In this document: positions 35,170 to 44,025 of the stretch, in pieces
How the letters are laid out: every line of letters begins with the position of its first letter
How positions within the stretch are numbered: the first letter of the stretch is position 1
NCBI RefSeq assembly: GCF_024494575.1
Contig: NZ_JANHDO010000003.1
Coordinates: 186,001 to 250,000 of the forward strand
Reading direction: 5' to 3'
DNA from: Halorubrum salinum
GTDB taxonomy: Archaea > Halobacteriota > Halobacteria > Halobacteriales > Haloferacaceae
DNA: 64,000 nt
Notes under the pieces: model-generated
Told to the model about the DNA's origin: nothing
Seen by the model: the letters and a program-made list of their open reading frames with translations, nothing else
The model's database searches: none
Position numbers and translations under genes: made by a program

Positions 35170-35495
35170 TCGACGCGGTCGAGACCGTCCGCGTGGGGCT
35201 GATCGTCGTCTTCGTCCTGCTCGGGCTGTTCTTCTCGTTCGTCTCGATGGTGGGCGTGCTCCGACTGCCGGACGTGTATTCGCGGGCGCACACCGCCTCG
35301 CAGGCCGACACCCTCGGCGCGGGGTTCGGCCTCGCGGCCGTCGCGCTCACCGTCGGCTGGGAGGGCGCGGGGTTCAAGAGCGTGCTCCTGTTGTTCTTCA
35401 TCTTCGTGACGAACCCGACCGCGGCCCACGGGATCGCCCGGGCGGCCTTCGAGGAGGGGATCGTGCCGTGGACCGAGGGGGACGAGCGCCGATGA
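35166..35495 (+). CDS. mnhG: Mrp antiporter subunit G
   Basis: The 109-residue protein begins with GTG and has three helices and the MnhG signature GVLRLPDVYSRAHTASQADTLG. It ends AHGIARAAFEEGIVPWTEGDER, also typical. It belongs to the same complex as MnhE and MnhF. Four-base overlaps link it to its neighbours. Confidence 0.93.
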   Translation: MIDAVETVRVGLIVVFVLLGLFFSFVSMVGVLRLPDVYSRAHTASQADTLGAGFGLAAVALTVGWEGAGFKSVLLLFFIFVTNPTAAHGIARAAFEEGIVPWTEGDERR

Positions 35496-36070
35496 CGGGC
35501 GCACTCAGCGTAACCGCACCCGTCGCAGCGCAGGTCACGGCCATCGAGGCGAGCCTGCTCGCGTTCGTCGTGCTCACGGCGCTGGCGACCGCGTTCGCGC
35601 GCGACGTGCTCGCGGCCGTCATCATCTTCGGAGCGTACAGCCTCGGCATGGCGGCGCTGTACGTGTTCTACCGCGCGCCGGACGTGGCGCTGACGGAGGC
35701 CGCGATCTCGGCCGGCGTGACGACCGTGCTGCTGCTGTTGACGCTCGCGAAGACGACGCGGATCGACCACGAGGCGGCCTTCGAATCGGTGAACTACCCC
35801 GCGGCCGGCGCGGCCGCGTTCCTGTTCGTCGGGCTGTTGCTCACGATGGACGCGATCCCGGCGATCGGCTCGCCGAACGCGCCCGTGTGGTCGAACCCGG
35901 ACGTGACCCAGTGGTACCTCGCAGAGACGTACGCGCAGGTCCACGTCGAGAACACGGTGATGGGCGTGCTGGCGGCGTTCCGCGGGTTCGACACCTTCGG
36001 CGAGGCGATCGTCGTCTTCGCCGGCGGGATCGCCGCACTGATCGTCCTCCGACGGGAGGTGTTCGCATGA
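35492..36070 (+). CDS. DUF4040 / MnhB-type subunit of the Mrp antiporter
   Basis: The 192-residue protein has about six membrane helices. The core AVIIFGAYSLGMAALYVFYRAPDVALTEAAISAGVTTVLLLLTL is the DUF4040 segment, which in bacterial Mrp systems is the C-terminal part of MrpA. Here it is a free-standing gene, so the large MrpA has been split. The middle loop faces outside (NAPVWSNPDVTQWYLAETYAQVHVENTV). ATG 35492 overlaps mnhG by 4 bases. Confidence 0.88.
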   Translation: MTGALSVTAPVAAQVTAIEASLLAFVVLTALATAFARDVLAAVIIFGAYSLGMAALYVFYRAPDVALTEAAISAGVTTVLLLLTLAKTTRIDHEAAFESVNYPAAGAAAFLFVGLLLTMDAIPAIGSPNAPVWSNPDVTQWYLAETYAQVHVENTVMGVLAAFRGFDTFGEAIVVFAGGIAALIVLRREVFA

Positions 36071-36732
36071 GCGATTCCGACCGACGCGACGACGCGAACC
36101 CACGCGACGGCGGCGACCTCCCGCCCCACCGCGCCGTCGACCGGTCCGGGCGACTCGACTCGACCGAGCGACAAGGGACGCCTTACACGGAGAGCCAAGT
36201 CATCATGCCGACCGTGAAGGTCGTCGCTCCGTTCGCGTTCACCTACGGGCTGTTCGTCACCTTCCACGGCGGCGGCTCGCCGGGCGGCGGGTTCCAGGGC
36301 GGCGCGATCATGGCCGCGGTCGTGTTCATGATCGCCTTCGCGTTCGGCATCGAGTCGACCCGGACCTGGCTCGCGAACACCGTCGTCGTCGCGCTCGCGG
36401 TCGGCGGCGCGCTCGCGTTCGCCGGCATCGGCCTCGTTCCGGTCGCGCTCGGCGGCGCGTTCCTCCAGTACGACCTGCTTCCGATCCCGATCAAGTACGG
36501 GTTAGAGGCGGTCGAGATCATCGGAATCGCTCCGCTCGTCGCCGGCGTGTTGATGGGGCTGTTCTTCCTGCTCGCCAACGGCTTCGCCCTCGGAGGCGAC
36601 GGGTTCGAGCCGGACGACCCGGACGAATCGGACGCCCCGGATGGCGGGTCCGGCGACGGAGACGCTGGCGGAGACTCCGCGTCGCCGGCGGCGGTCGCAG
36701 ACGGCGGCCGCGAGCACGGAGGTGACGCATGA
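36067..36732 (+). CDS. mnhB: Mrp antiporter subunit B
   Basis: The 221-residue protein has an acidic 45-residue head, then four helices of the MnhB domain: PTVKVVAPFAFTYGLFVTFHGG, SPGGGFQGGAIMAAVVF (the diagnostic G-G-S-P-G-G-G-F-Q-G-G motif), and EIIGIAPLVAGVLMGLFFLLANG. The C-terminal tail is acidic and ends VADGGREHGGDA. It overlaps the DUF4040 gene and mnhC by 4 bases each. MnhB is part of the same Na+/H+ antiporter. Confidence 0.93.
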   Translation: MSDSDRRDDANPRDGGDLPPHRAVDRSGRLDSTERQGTPYTESQVIMPTVKVVAPFAFTYGLFVTFHGGGSPGGGFQGGAIMAAVVFMIAFAFGIESTRTWLANTVVVALAVGGALAFAGIGLVPVALGGAFLQYDLLPIPIKYGLEAVEIIGIAPLVAGVLMGLFFLLANGFALGGDGFEPDDPDESDAPDGGSGDGDAGGDSASPAAVADGGREHGGDA

Positions 36733-37229
36733 CGACCGCCGGACTCGCTTCGGTCGTCTCCGCCGCCGCGACGGCGACCGGACCGGTCGAGATACTGACG
36801 ACAAGACACGCGTACGTCGCGTTCGCGCTGCTCCTGTGTATCGGACTCTACATGATGATCGCGAACCCGAACCTCGTGAAGAAGATCGTCGGACTGAACC
36901 TGTTCCAGACCGCCATCTTCCTGCTTTTCATCACCTCGGGATACGTCGAGGGCGGCGCGATTCCCATCGTGCCGTCCGGAGGGGCGGAGACGGGGACGTA
37001 CGTCAGTCCGCTCCCGCACGTGCTCGTGTTGACCGCCATCGTCGTCGGCGTGAGCCTCACCGCGGTCGGGCTCGCGCTCTGTATCCGTATCTACGACGAG
37101 TACGGAACGCTCCGTACCGACGTCCTCCGCGAGCTGCTCCGCGACGAGGGATCGATCCCCGAGAGAGCGGACCTCGGGACGGGGGGTTCGAACGCGCCGG
37201 ACGGCCTCGGAGGTGAGTCGGATGACTGA
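36729..37229 (+). CDS. mnhC: Mrp antiporter subunit C (NuoK-like)
   Basis: The 166-residue protein has three helices in the NuoK/MnhC pattern: AFALLLCIGLYMMIANPNLVKKIVGLNLFQTAIFLLFI and PLPHVLVLTAIVVGVSLTAVGLALCIRIYDEYGTL. The glutamates usual in NuoK helices are absent or changed, as in other MnhC proteins. The C-terminal 45 residues are cytoplasmic. The end overlaps mnhD by 8 bases. Confidence 0.93.
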   Translation: MTTAGLASVVSAAATATGPVEILTTRHAYVAFALLLCIGLYMMIANPNLVKKIVGLNLFQTAIFLLFITSGYVEGGAIPIVPSGGAETGTYVSPLPHVLVLTAIVVGVSLTAVGLALCIRIYDEYGTLRTDVLRELLRDEGSIPERADLGTGGSNAPDGLGGESDD

Positions 37230-38829
37230 CGTGCTCCTCCCGGTCGCCATCGCGGTACCGCTCGTGGCGGCGACGCTACCGATCGCCTTGGGGGTCCGGT
37301 ACGACGACCTCGGGTGGCCGGTCGCGGCGGCGGCGACGACGGCGCTCGCGGGGGTCGCGGCCGCGATAGTCGCGAGCGTCGCTCGGGGCGACCGACTGTC
37401 GCACGCGCTCGGCGGCTACCGGCCGCCGATCGGCATCGAACTGGTCGCCGACCCGCTGTCGGCCGCGGTGCTCGCGTTAGTCGCCGCGGTCTCGCTCGCG
37501 ACGCTCGCCTTCGTGCGGGTCGCCGGTCCCCGCGGGAACCCCTTCTACAGCGGGTACCTGCTCCTCGTCGGCGGGCTGACGGGGATGACGCTCACGGGCG
37601 ACCTGTTCAACCTATTCGTGTTCTTAGAGATCGTCGGGATCTCGACGTACGCGCTCATCGCGGCCGACCGCTCGGGCGCGAGCGCGTACGCCTCGCTCAA
37701 GTACCTCGTCGTCGGGACCGTCGGTGCCTCGCTGTACTTACTCGGCGTCGGCTACGCGTTCCTCGCGACGGGCACGCTGAACATGCTCGACATGCAGGCA
37801 CAGCTCGCCCAAGTGGGATACGGCGACCCGCTCGTCAGGGCGAGCTACGCGCTCATCGTCGCCGGGCTCGGGCTGAAGATCGCGGTGTTCCCGATCCACG
37901 CGTGGCAGCCGGACGCCTACCAGCGCGCGCCGGACGCGGTCACGACGATCGTGGCCGCGCTCGTCTCGACCGCGAGCGCGTACGCGCTGCTCCGCGTGAG
38001 CTACACGGTCTTCACCGTCGAGTTCCTCGCCGCGAGCGACGCGATCACGACGACGATGCTCGTCGTGTCCGGCGCGTCGATCCTCGCGGGGTCGGTGCTG
38101 GCGGCGATGCAATCCGACCTCAAGCGGATGTTCGCGTACTCCTCTGTGGCGCAGTTCGGCATGATCGTGGCCGCGATCGCGCTCGCCAACGAGACCGCGC
38201 TGCTCGGCGCGGCCGTCCACCTCGTCGGGCACGGCCTGATCAAGTTCGGGCTGTTCCTCGGCGTCGGCCTGCTCGCGTACGGCTACGGGGCCCGCCGGCT
38301 GGAGGACCTCGCGAGCGTCGCCCGGGAGGCACCGTTCACCGCCGGATCGATCGCCGTGCTCGCGCTCGCGCTCGTCGGGATCCCGCCGTCGGTGGGGTTC
38401 CTCGGCAAGTGGTACATCGGCGTCGGCGCGGTCGAAACGAGTCTCGCCGACGGCGGCGCGGCCGGAATCGGTATCGCGGCCGTGATCTTCGTCAGCACGC
38501 TGTTCACGCTGTCGTACGTCGCACGGCTGTTAGAGCGGTTCTACTTCGCCGGCGTCGGGCTGCCCGGCGACCACGGCGAGCCGGCCGTCGCCGACGGCGG
38601 GACCAGCGGTGACGACACAGCCGCTCGCGACGAGACACACGAGCGTTCGAGTCCGCGGCGAGTCTCGCCCGTCGAGGACGCACCGACGGTGCCGGGCGTG
38701 CCCGATCGAGTTCCGCCCGCGTCGCTCGCAGCGCTCGTCGCCGCGGCGCTCGTAGCGATCGCGCTCGGCTTCGCCGGGTTCGGTCTCGCGGAGTGGTTCG
38801 ACCCGTTCCTCACGGAGGTGTTCGCATGA
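37222..38829 (+). CDS. mnhD: Mrp antiporter subunit D (proton-conducting NuoN/MrpD-like), first copy
   Basis: The 535-residue protein has about fourteen membrane helices and the antiporter fold of complex I subunits. Key charged residues are visible: the TM5-type Glu in FVFLEIVGISTYALIA and the TM7-type Lys in GLKIAVFPIHAWQPDAYQRA, with a further Lys in LKRMFAYSSVAQFGMI. A cytoplasmic loop near 440-480 carries AVADGGTSGDD. ATG 37222 follows GGAGGTG at 37209-37215 and is preferred to GTG 37213. It overlaps mnhC and the next gene (4 bases). Confidence 0.92.
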   Translation: MTDVLLPVAIAVPLVAATLPIALGVRYDDLGWPVAAAATTALAGVAAAIVASVARGDRLSHALGGYRPPIGIELVADPLSAAVLALVAAVSLATLAFVRVAGPRGNPFYSGYLLLVGGLTGMTLTGDLFNLFVFLEIVGISTYALIAADRSGASAYASLKYLVVGTVGASLYLLGVGYAFLATGTLNMLDMQAQLAQVGYGDPLVRASYALIVAGLGLKIAVFPIHAWQPDAYQRAPDAVTTIVAALVSTASAYALLRVSYTVFTVEFLAASDAITTTMLVVSGASILAGSVLAAMQSDLKRMFAYSSVAQFGMIVAAIALANETALLGAAVHLVGHGLIKFGLFLGVGLLAYGYGARRLEDLASVAREAPFTAGSIAVLALALVGIPPSVGFLGKWYIGVGAVETSLADGGAAGIGIAAVIFVSTLFTLSYVARLLERFYFAGVGLPGDHGEPAVADGGTSGDDTAARDETHERSSPRRVSPVEDAPTVPGVPDRVPPASLAALVAAALVAIALGFAGFGLAEWFDPFLTEVFA

Positions 38830-40961
38830 CTGACGTTCCAATTCAGGATCTACGACCCCTACTGGCGGTTCTCGTCTCGTTCGTCGCGGCCTTCTTCATC
38901 GTCGCGTCGTACCGCTCGCCGAACGTCCGCGAGGGGTGGACGATCGCGGCGGCGCTCGCGAAGTTCGGGATCGTCGCCTCGATGCTGCCGGCCGTCCTCG
39001 ACGGCGCGGTCTTCGAGTGGTCGCTCGGGGCCTTCCTACCCGGGGGAATCGAGTTCGTCTTACGCGCCGACGCGCTCGGAATGCTGTTCGCGTTCCTCGC
39101 CAGCGGGCTGTGGATCATCACCTCGTTTTACAGCATCGGCTACATGCGCGGCAACGACGAGACGAATCAGACGCGCTACTTCGCCGCGTTCGCCGTGTCG
39201 CTGTCTGCGACGATGGGGATCGCGTTCGCCGGCAACCTCGTGACGATCTTCGTGTTCTACGAGCTGCTGTCGATCGCGACGTACCCGCTCGTCGCGCACG
39301 ACGAGACCGACGAGGCGCGCTCGGCCGGCCGGAAGTACCTCGCGTACACGATGTTCGGCGGCGGCGTGTTCGTGCTCGCCGGCACCGCGTTAGTCTACCT
39401 GATCGCCGGTAACGTCTCCTTCACCGCCGGTGGCATCGAGGAACTCGCGAACGCCGACCCCGGGTTGGCGATGCTCGCCTTCTTCCTCCTCGCCATCGGA
39501 TTCGGCGTGAAGGCCGGCATCATGCCGCTCCACCAGTGGCTGCCCGAGGCGATGGTCGCGCCGACGCCCGTCTCCGGGCTGCTCCACGCGGTCGCGGTCG
39601 TCAAGTCCGGGGCGTTCGGGGTCTCGCGGGTCGTCCTCGACGTGTTCGGCCCCGAGCTCGTCTTCGACCTCACCTTACCGCTCGGCTTCTCCGCCGGGCT
39701 CGTCCTCTCGACCATCGGCGCGATCACGCTGACCGCGGCGAGCTTCATCGCCCTGCGCAAGGACCACCTGAAACAGCGGCTCGCGTACTCGACGGTGAGC
39801 CAGCTGAGCTACATCATCCTCGGGCTCGGCCTGTTCGGATGGTACGGGCTCGTCGGCGCGCTGCTGCACATCCCGGCGCACGCGTTCATGAAGCTCACCC
39901 TGTTCTTCTGTGCGGGGAACATCCACGTGTCGACGCACACGGACTACATCTCGGAGATGGCGGGGATCGGCAAGCGGATGCCTCTGACGATGGGGGCGTT
40001 TACCGTCGCCTCGCTCGGGATGGCGGGGATCCCGCTTCTCGCCGGGTTCGTCAGCAAGTACTACATGCTGATCGGGGGAATCCGGATGGGGATGGAGCTG
40101 ACGCCGATCGCCTACTACCTCGTCGGGGCGCTTCTGCTCTCCGGCGTGTTGAACATCGCGTACTTCTGGCCGGTGATCTACACGGCCTTCTTCGAGGCCG
40201 AGGACGACCACGACGCGAAGCCGCTCGTCGACTTCCGGATGGGCGGGGAGTCGCGGTCGACGCTTCCGGCCACCGATGGTGGTCGCCCGGAAGACGAGGA
40301 CGCGGACGACCCCGACGGCGGTGACGACGACGGTGACGGTGCCGCCGGTGACGACGTCGACGAGGTCGTCGAGCGCGCGGGAAGCGACGACGAGGCGTCA
40401 GAGGGTTCCGACGACGACGCCGGCGTTCCCGACGACTCCGACATCCCCGACGCGGAGATGGACGACCTCCCGACGGACGAGGAGGGCGTCGTCCGGCCGG
40501 ACTTCGACACGAGCGAGCGCGACTTCTCCGAGCCCGCAGAACGCGTCGACACGGGCGATTACGCGGTCGACTCACGCCCCTCGGACGTCGACGTGCCCTT
40601 CGGCGTGGGACGGAGTGGAGACGCCGAGTCGGCCGAGGGCTCCGTCGACGAGTCCGACCACGGTCATGACGACCACGAAAGCGGTCACGACGACCACGAA
40701 ACTGACCACGAAACTGACCACGGCCACGACGATCACGACGACCACGGCCACCACGGCGGACCGCCGCCGGGCGGCTGGGAGCGCATCGACGGCGTCGCGG
40801 CCCTCCTCGGCCGCGAGTCGACGTGGTTCACCCTCGGGCCGATTCTCACCGCGATGAGCCTCGCGGTGCTGCTCGGCGTGATCCCCTACGAGATGGGATT
40901 CCTGGAGCTGATCGAGCTCATCGTTGACACGCGGCTCCCCGAAGAGGTGATGCGGCCATGA
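38826..40961 (+). CDS. Mrp antiporter large subunit (MrpA/D-like) with acidic, His-rich C-terminal loop
   Basis: The 711-residue protein is a second proton-conducting subunit. Helices carry FYELLSIATYPLVAHDETDEAR (TM5-type Glu), GVKAGIMPLHQWLPEAMVAPTP (TM7-type Lys), VVKSGAFGVSRV and KLTLFFCAGNIHV. After about residue 460 comes an unusual 180-residue cytoplasmic-type segment: first very acidic (with ATDGGRPEDED), then His/Asp-rich from about 608 to 645 with repeated H-D-D-H and D-H-E-T units. A last helix follows (FTLGPILTAMSLAVLLGVIPY). The His cluster could bind metal ions; this is inference. It overlaps both neighbours by 4 bases. Confidence 0.9.
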   Translation: MTDVPIQDLRPLLAVLVSFVAAFFIVASYRSPNVREGWTIAAALAKFGIVASMLPAVLDGAVFEWSLGAFLPGGIEFVLRADALGMLFAFLASGLWIITSFYSIGYMRGNDETNQTRYFAAFAVSLSATMGIAFAGNLVTIFVFYELLSIATYPLVAHDETDEARSAGRKYLAYTMFGGGVFVLAGTALVYLIAGNVSFTAGGIEELANADPGLAMLAFFLLAIGFGVKAGIMPLHQWLPEAMVAPTPVSGLLHAVAVVKSGAFGVSRVVLDVFGPELVFDLTLPLGFSAGLVLSTIGAITLTAASFIALRKDHLKQRLAYSTVSQLSYIILGLGLFGWYGLVGALLHIPAHAFMKLTLFFCAGNIHVSTHTDYISEMAGIGKRMPLTMGAFTVASLGMAGIPLLAGFVSKYYMLIGGIRMGMELTPIAYYLVGALLLSGVLNIAYFWPVIYTAFFEAEDDHDAKPLVDFRMGGESRSTLPATDGGRPEDEDADDPDGGDDDGDGAAGDDVDEVVERAGSDDEASEGSDDDAGVPDDSDIPDAEMDDLPTDEEGVVRPDFDTSERDFSEPAERVDTGDYAVDSRPSDVDVPFGVGRSGDAESAEGSVDESDHGHDDHESGHDDHETDHETDHGHDDHDDHGHHGGPPPGGWERIDGVAALLGRESTWFTLGPILTAMSLAVLLGVIPYEMGFLELIELIVDTRLPEEVMRP

Positions 40962-42736
40962 CTGCCGCGACCGGCCTCCTCACCTCGATTCCGCCGTACG
41001 TCGTGCTCGCGGTCGCCGCGCTCGCGGTGCTCGCGCTCCCGCGTCGCGCGGGCCACGCCGCGGCCGCGCTGGCGACGGCGTTCACCTTCGGACAGGCCGT
41101 GCTGCTCGGCGACGGCGGCACCGGGGCGCACCTCGCAACGCAGCTGTTCGGCTTCGACGTGGTCTTCTTCAACGTCGACCAGTTCTCGCTCTTGATGGGC
41201 GTCGTCGTCGGCTTCCTCGCGACGGCGGCGGTGCTGTACGCCTACGGCACGGAGGCGCCGACGTGGGTGACCGCGTTCGCGCTGATTTACGTCTCCTCTA
41301 CCGTGGGGACGATCTACGCCGGCGACTGGCTCACCCTGATCTTCTTCTGGGAGCTGATGGCCGTCACCAGCACGCTTCTGGTGTGGCAGTACGGCGGCGC
41401 GGCGGTGCGCGCGGGCTACCGCTACGCGCTGTTCCACGGGATCGGCGGGACGATCCTCCTCGGCGCGGTCGTCGTTCACTTCGCGCACGCCGGGACGTTC
41501 CTGTTCTCGGCGACGACCGGGATCCATCCGGCCGCGACGGTGCTCGCGGCGATCGGCATCGGGATCAACTGCGGGTTCGTCTTCTTGCACACGTGGTTGC
41601 CGGACACCTACCCGCGCCCGCACGTGGCCGCGTCGGTGTTCCTCTCGGTGTTCACGACGAAGACGGCGGCGTACGTGATGTACCGCGCGTTCCCCGAGGG
41701 CGGGATGTGGTTGGCGTACCTCGGCGGGATCATGGCCGTCTACGGCGCGTTCTTCGCGCTGCTCCAGTACAACCCGCGTCGCCTGCTGTCGTATCACATT
41801 CAGGCCCAGCTCGGCTACATGCTCGCCGGGTTCGGGCTCGCGACGTACGTGGGCGAGTTCGCCGTCACCGGCGGGTTCGCGCACCTGTTCAACAACGTCC
41901 TCTACAAGAGCCTGCTGTTCATGGCTGTCGGCGTCGTGATCTACCGGACCGGCGTCGAGGACATCAGAGACATGGGCGGGCTCTGGCGCGAGATGCCGGT
42001 CACGTTCATCGTGTACCTCGTCGGCGCGGCCTCGATTACCGCCGTGCCCGGGTTCAACGGATTCATCTCGAAGGGGATGGTGCTCGACTCCGCCCACGAG
42101 GTCCACAACGTCACGCTGCTTCTGGACAGCGGCCTGCTCTGGTGGCTGCTCGTGCTCGGCGGCGTGGGGACGTTCATGTCGTTCATCAAGCTCGGCTACT
42201 ACATGTTCTTCCACGGCTCGGCGACGCTGTCGCCGAAGGACGCGACCCCGTTCCAGACGGCCGGGATGGTCCTCGCCGGCGGGGCGTGCGTCTTCTTCGG
42301 CGTCTTCTACACCCAGTTGATCGAGCTGATGCCCTTTACCGAACTCATCCTGAGCGACGAGGTCTACTTCAAGCCGTACAGCCAGAGCCACCTCACCGAG
42401 AGCGCGGCACTGCTCGTCGCCGGCTTCGTCGGCTTCTTCGCGCTGAAGCGGCCGCTCGGTTGGCTCGCCCACCACATGCCCGACGTCGACGCGGTGACGT
42501 ACCCGGCGATGTTCTACCTCGGGCGCGCGTCGATCTGGGGCGTCACGGAGCTGTGGGCCGCGGTCGACCGCGCGGTGATGGGGCTCGTCGGCGCGATCGA
42601 GTGGACCGCGATGAATCCGCGAGAGGCGCTCGGTCGGGCCGGCGTCGACGCCGAGATCCGCACCGGGATCGGTCGGAGCGTCCTCTTCTTGACCGTCGCG
42701 GCCGGCGTCGCGCTGTTCGTGTTCGTGTTGAGCTGA
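40958..42736 (+). CDS. Mrp antiporter large subunit (third MrpD/NuoL-like), lacking the TM7 lysine
   Basis: The 592-residue protein is the third proton-channel-type subunit of the operon. The TM5-type Glu132 is present (FFWELMAVTSTLLVW). The TM7 segment reads GINCGFVFLHTWLPDTYPRP, so Asn204 replaces the conserved Lys; the following FTTKTAAYVMYR keeps a TM8-type Lys. Other landmarks are LSYHIQAQLGYMLAGFG and FNNVLYKSLLFMAVGV. It ends the operon; the next gene has its own promoter 70 bases on. It may have a structural or altered-coupling role (inference). Confidence 0.9.
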   Translation: MTAATGLLTSIPPYVVLAVAALAVLALPRRAGHAAAALATAFTFGQAVLLGDGGTGAHLATQLFGFDVVFFNVDQFSLLMGVVVGFLATAAVLYAYGTEAPTWVTAFALIYVSSTVGTIYAGDWLTLIFFWELMAVTSTLLVWQYGGAAVRAGYRYALFHGIGGTILLGAVVVHFAHAGTFLFSATTGIHPAATVLAAIGIGINCGFVFLHTWLPDTYPRPHVAASVFLSVFTTKTAAYVMYRAFPEGGMWLAYLGGIMAVYGAFFALLQYNPRRLLSYHIQAQLGYMLAGFGLATYVGEFAVTGGFAHLFNNVLYKSLLFMAVGVVIYRTGVEDIRDMGGLWREMPVTFIVYLVGAASITAVPGFNGFISKGMVLDSAHEVHNVTLLLDSGLLWWLLVLGGVGTFMSFIKLGYYMFFHGSATLSPKDATPFQTAGMVLAGGACVFFGVFYTQLIELMPFTELILSDEVYFKPYSQSHLTESAALLVAGFVGFFALKRPLGWLAHHMPDVDAVTYPAMFYLGRASIWGVTELWAAVDRAVMGLVGAIEWTAMNPREALGRAGVDAEIRTGIGRSVLFLTVAAGVALFVFVLS

Positions 42737-42812
42737 GCGGCACGGTCGTCGCCCGCCGAATGGCGGGCCGAGACGCGTGCCCGCCGCCGTTCTGAGAGTG
42801 CCGGAAAGGGGG

Positions 42813-42819
42813 CTTTATT
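42813..42819 (+). promoter_or_regulatory. TATA box of the CARF-HTH regulator
   Basis: CTTTATT lies about 29 bases before the ATG at 42845, in the 108-base spacer after the Mrp operon. Confidence 0.55.
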
Positions 42820-42844
42820 CGAACGCGGTTCCTCCCTCTCGCGT

Positions 42845-43891
42845 ATGCAGACCCACATCGTGCCGGTCGGGTTCGACTACGACCGCATGATCGCCCCGCT
42901 CATCCGGGACCAGTTCGACGTCGACCGGGTGATCCTCTTGGAGGGGACGGTCGGCAGCGAGGCCAACGTGGAGTACTCGCGGAACATCGCCCGGAAGCTC
43001 GAACAGGACTTCACGAACTTACTCGGCGCGGAGACCGTCCGCGAGCGGCTGACCGACGTGTACGACTACGACGCCGCCTTCGAACGCGCCTTCGACCTGA
43101 TCAACGCGGAGCTCGACGGCAGCGCGAGCGACGACGGAGGCACGGGCGACGCGGCTGCGGACGCCGCAGGCGGCGACACCGACGACGCGACCGCTGGCGG
43201 CGACGACCGGGAGGTGTGGGTGAACCTCTGTTCGATGCCCCGGCCGGTCTCGTTCGCGTTCGCGACTGCGGCCCACTCGATCATGGTCGAGCGACAGGAC
43301 GACCGCGACCGGATACACACCTACTACACCGCCCCCGAGAAGTACCTCGAAACCGAACTCGCCGAGGAGCTGCGGGCGAACCGCGACCTGCTCGAAGAAC
43401 TGGTCGCGGAGCGCGACGCGGCGGACGGCGCGGCCGACGGTGACGACGGCGGTGGGGGCGACGGGACCTCCGGCGTCGACGCCGATCGAATCGCGGACCG
43501 GCTCGCCACGACCACGGAGCTGCTCTCCGAGTTCGACGAGCGCGGCACGACCATCGGGGCGAAGCGCATCGGCGACAGCCACGTTATCGAACTCCCCGTC
43601 GCCTCCTTCCAGAACGTCAAACCCTTCGAGGAGCTCGTCTTGTTCACCCTGGGCGAGCACGGCGAGTTCGCCTCCGTCTCGGAGTTGGCCGAGACGCTCG
43701 CAGACGACCTCAACGAGGAGTATACGGACTCGTTCCGCTCGAAGGTGATATACAACGTCGACCGCCTCGGTCCCGGCGGAAAGGGCTACATCGAGCGCGA
43801 GGAGCGCGGGAAGTCCTACCGGACGACGCTCTCGCGGATCGGCGAGCTGTGGGTCCGCGCGCACGCGGGTGACGACCGCGACTTGGCGTGA
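42845..43891 (+). CDS. CARF-domain transcriptional regulator (HFX_2341 / DUF6293 type)
   Basis: The 348-residue protein starts MQTHIVPVGFDYDRMIAPLI, the first strand of a CARF-like nucleotide-sensing fold. The second ligand motif is WVNLCSMPRPVSFAFATAAH. Two Asp/Gly-rich linkers flank this region. The C-terminal third is a winged helix (FTLGEHGEFASVSELAETLADD, IYNVDRLGPGGKGYIEREERGKSYR). I recognise this as the haloarchaeal HFX_2341-like family. CARF proteins bind cyclic oligoadenylate or other nucleotides in CRISPR systems, but no CRISPR gene is in this window. The ligand and targets here are unknown; a chromosomal housekeeping role is possible. Confidence 0.82.
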   Translation: MQTHIVPVGFDYDRMIAPLIRDQFDVDRVILLEGTVGSEANVEYSRNIARKLEQDFTNLLGAETVRERLTDVYDYDAAFERAFDLINAELDGSASDDGGTGDAAADAAGGDTDDATAGGDDREVWVNLCSMPRPVSFAFATAAHSIMVERQDDRDRIHTYYTAPEKYLETELAEELRANRDLLEELVAERDAADGAADGDDGGGGDGTSGVDADRIADRLATTTELLSEFDERGTTIGAKRIGDSHVIELPVASFQNVKPFEELVLFTLGEHGEFASVSELAETLADDLNEEYTDSFRSKVIYNVDRLGPGGKGYIEREERGKSYRTTLSRIGELWVRAHAGDDRDLA

Positions 43892-43993
43892 ACCGTCCCG
43901 CTCAGCGATCCGCTGATCAGATCCATCGCTCGGCGCGAGCCGAGCGTGCGCGTGGCTCGTCACCCGGCGCGTCACGGCTACCGTGACCGTCCG

Positions 43994-44001
43994 CTTTTTA
44001 T
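43994..44001 (+). promoter_or_regulatory. TATA box of cofH
   Basis: CTTTTTAT lies about 29 bases before the ATG at 44026. Confidence 0.5.
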
Positions 44002-44025
44002 CCGTGGGACGGGGACGGTTACGGG

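Noticed and set aside
40640-40770. Possible frameshift or repeat expansion breaking the large Mrp subunit
   Set aside because: The His/Asp-rich stretch is in frame, and a normal last helix follows it. The 4-base overlap with the next gene is intact.
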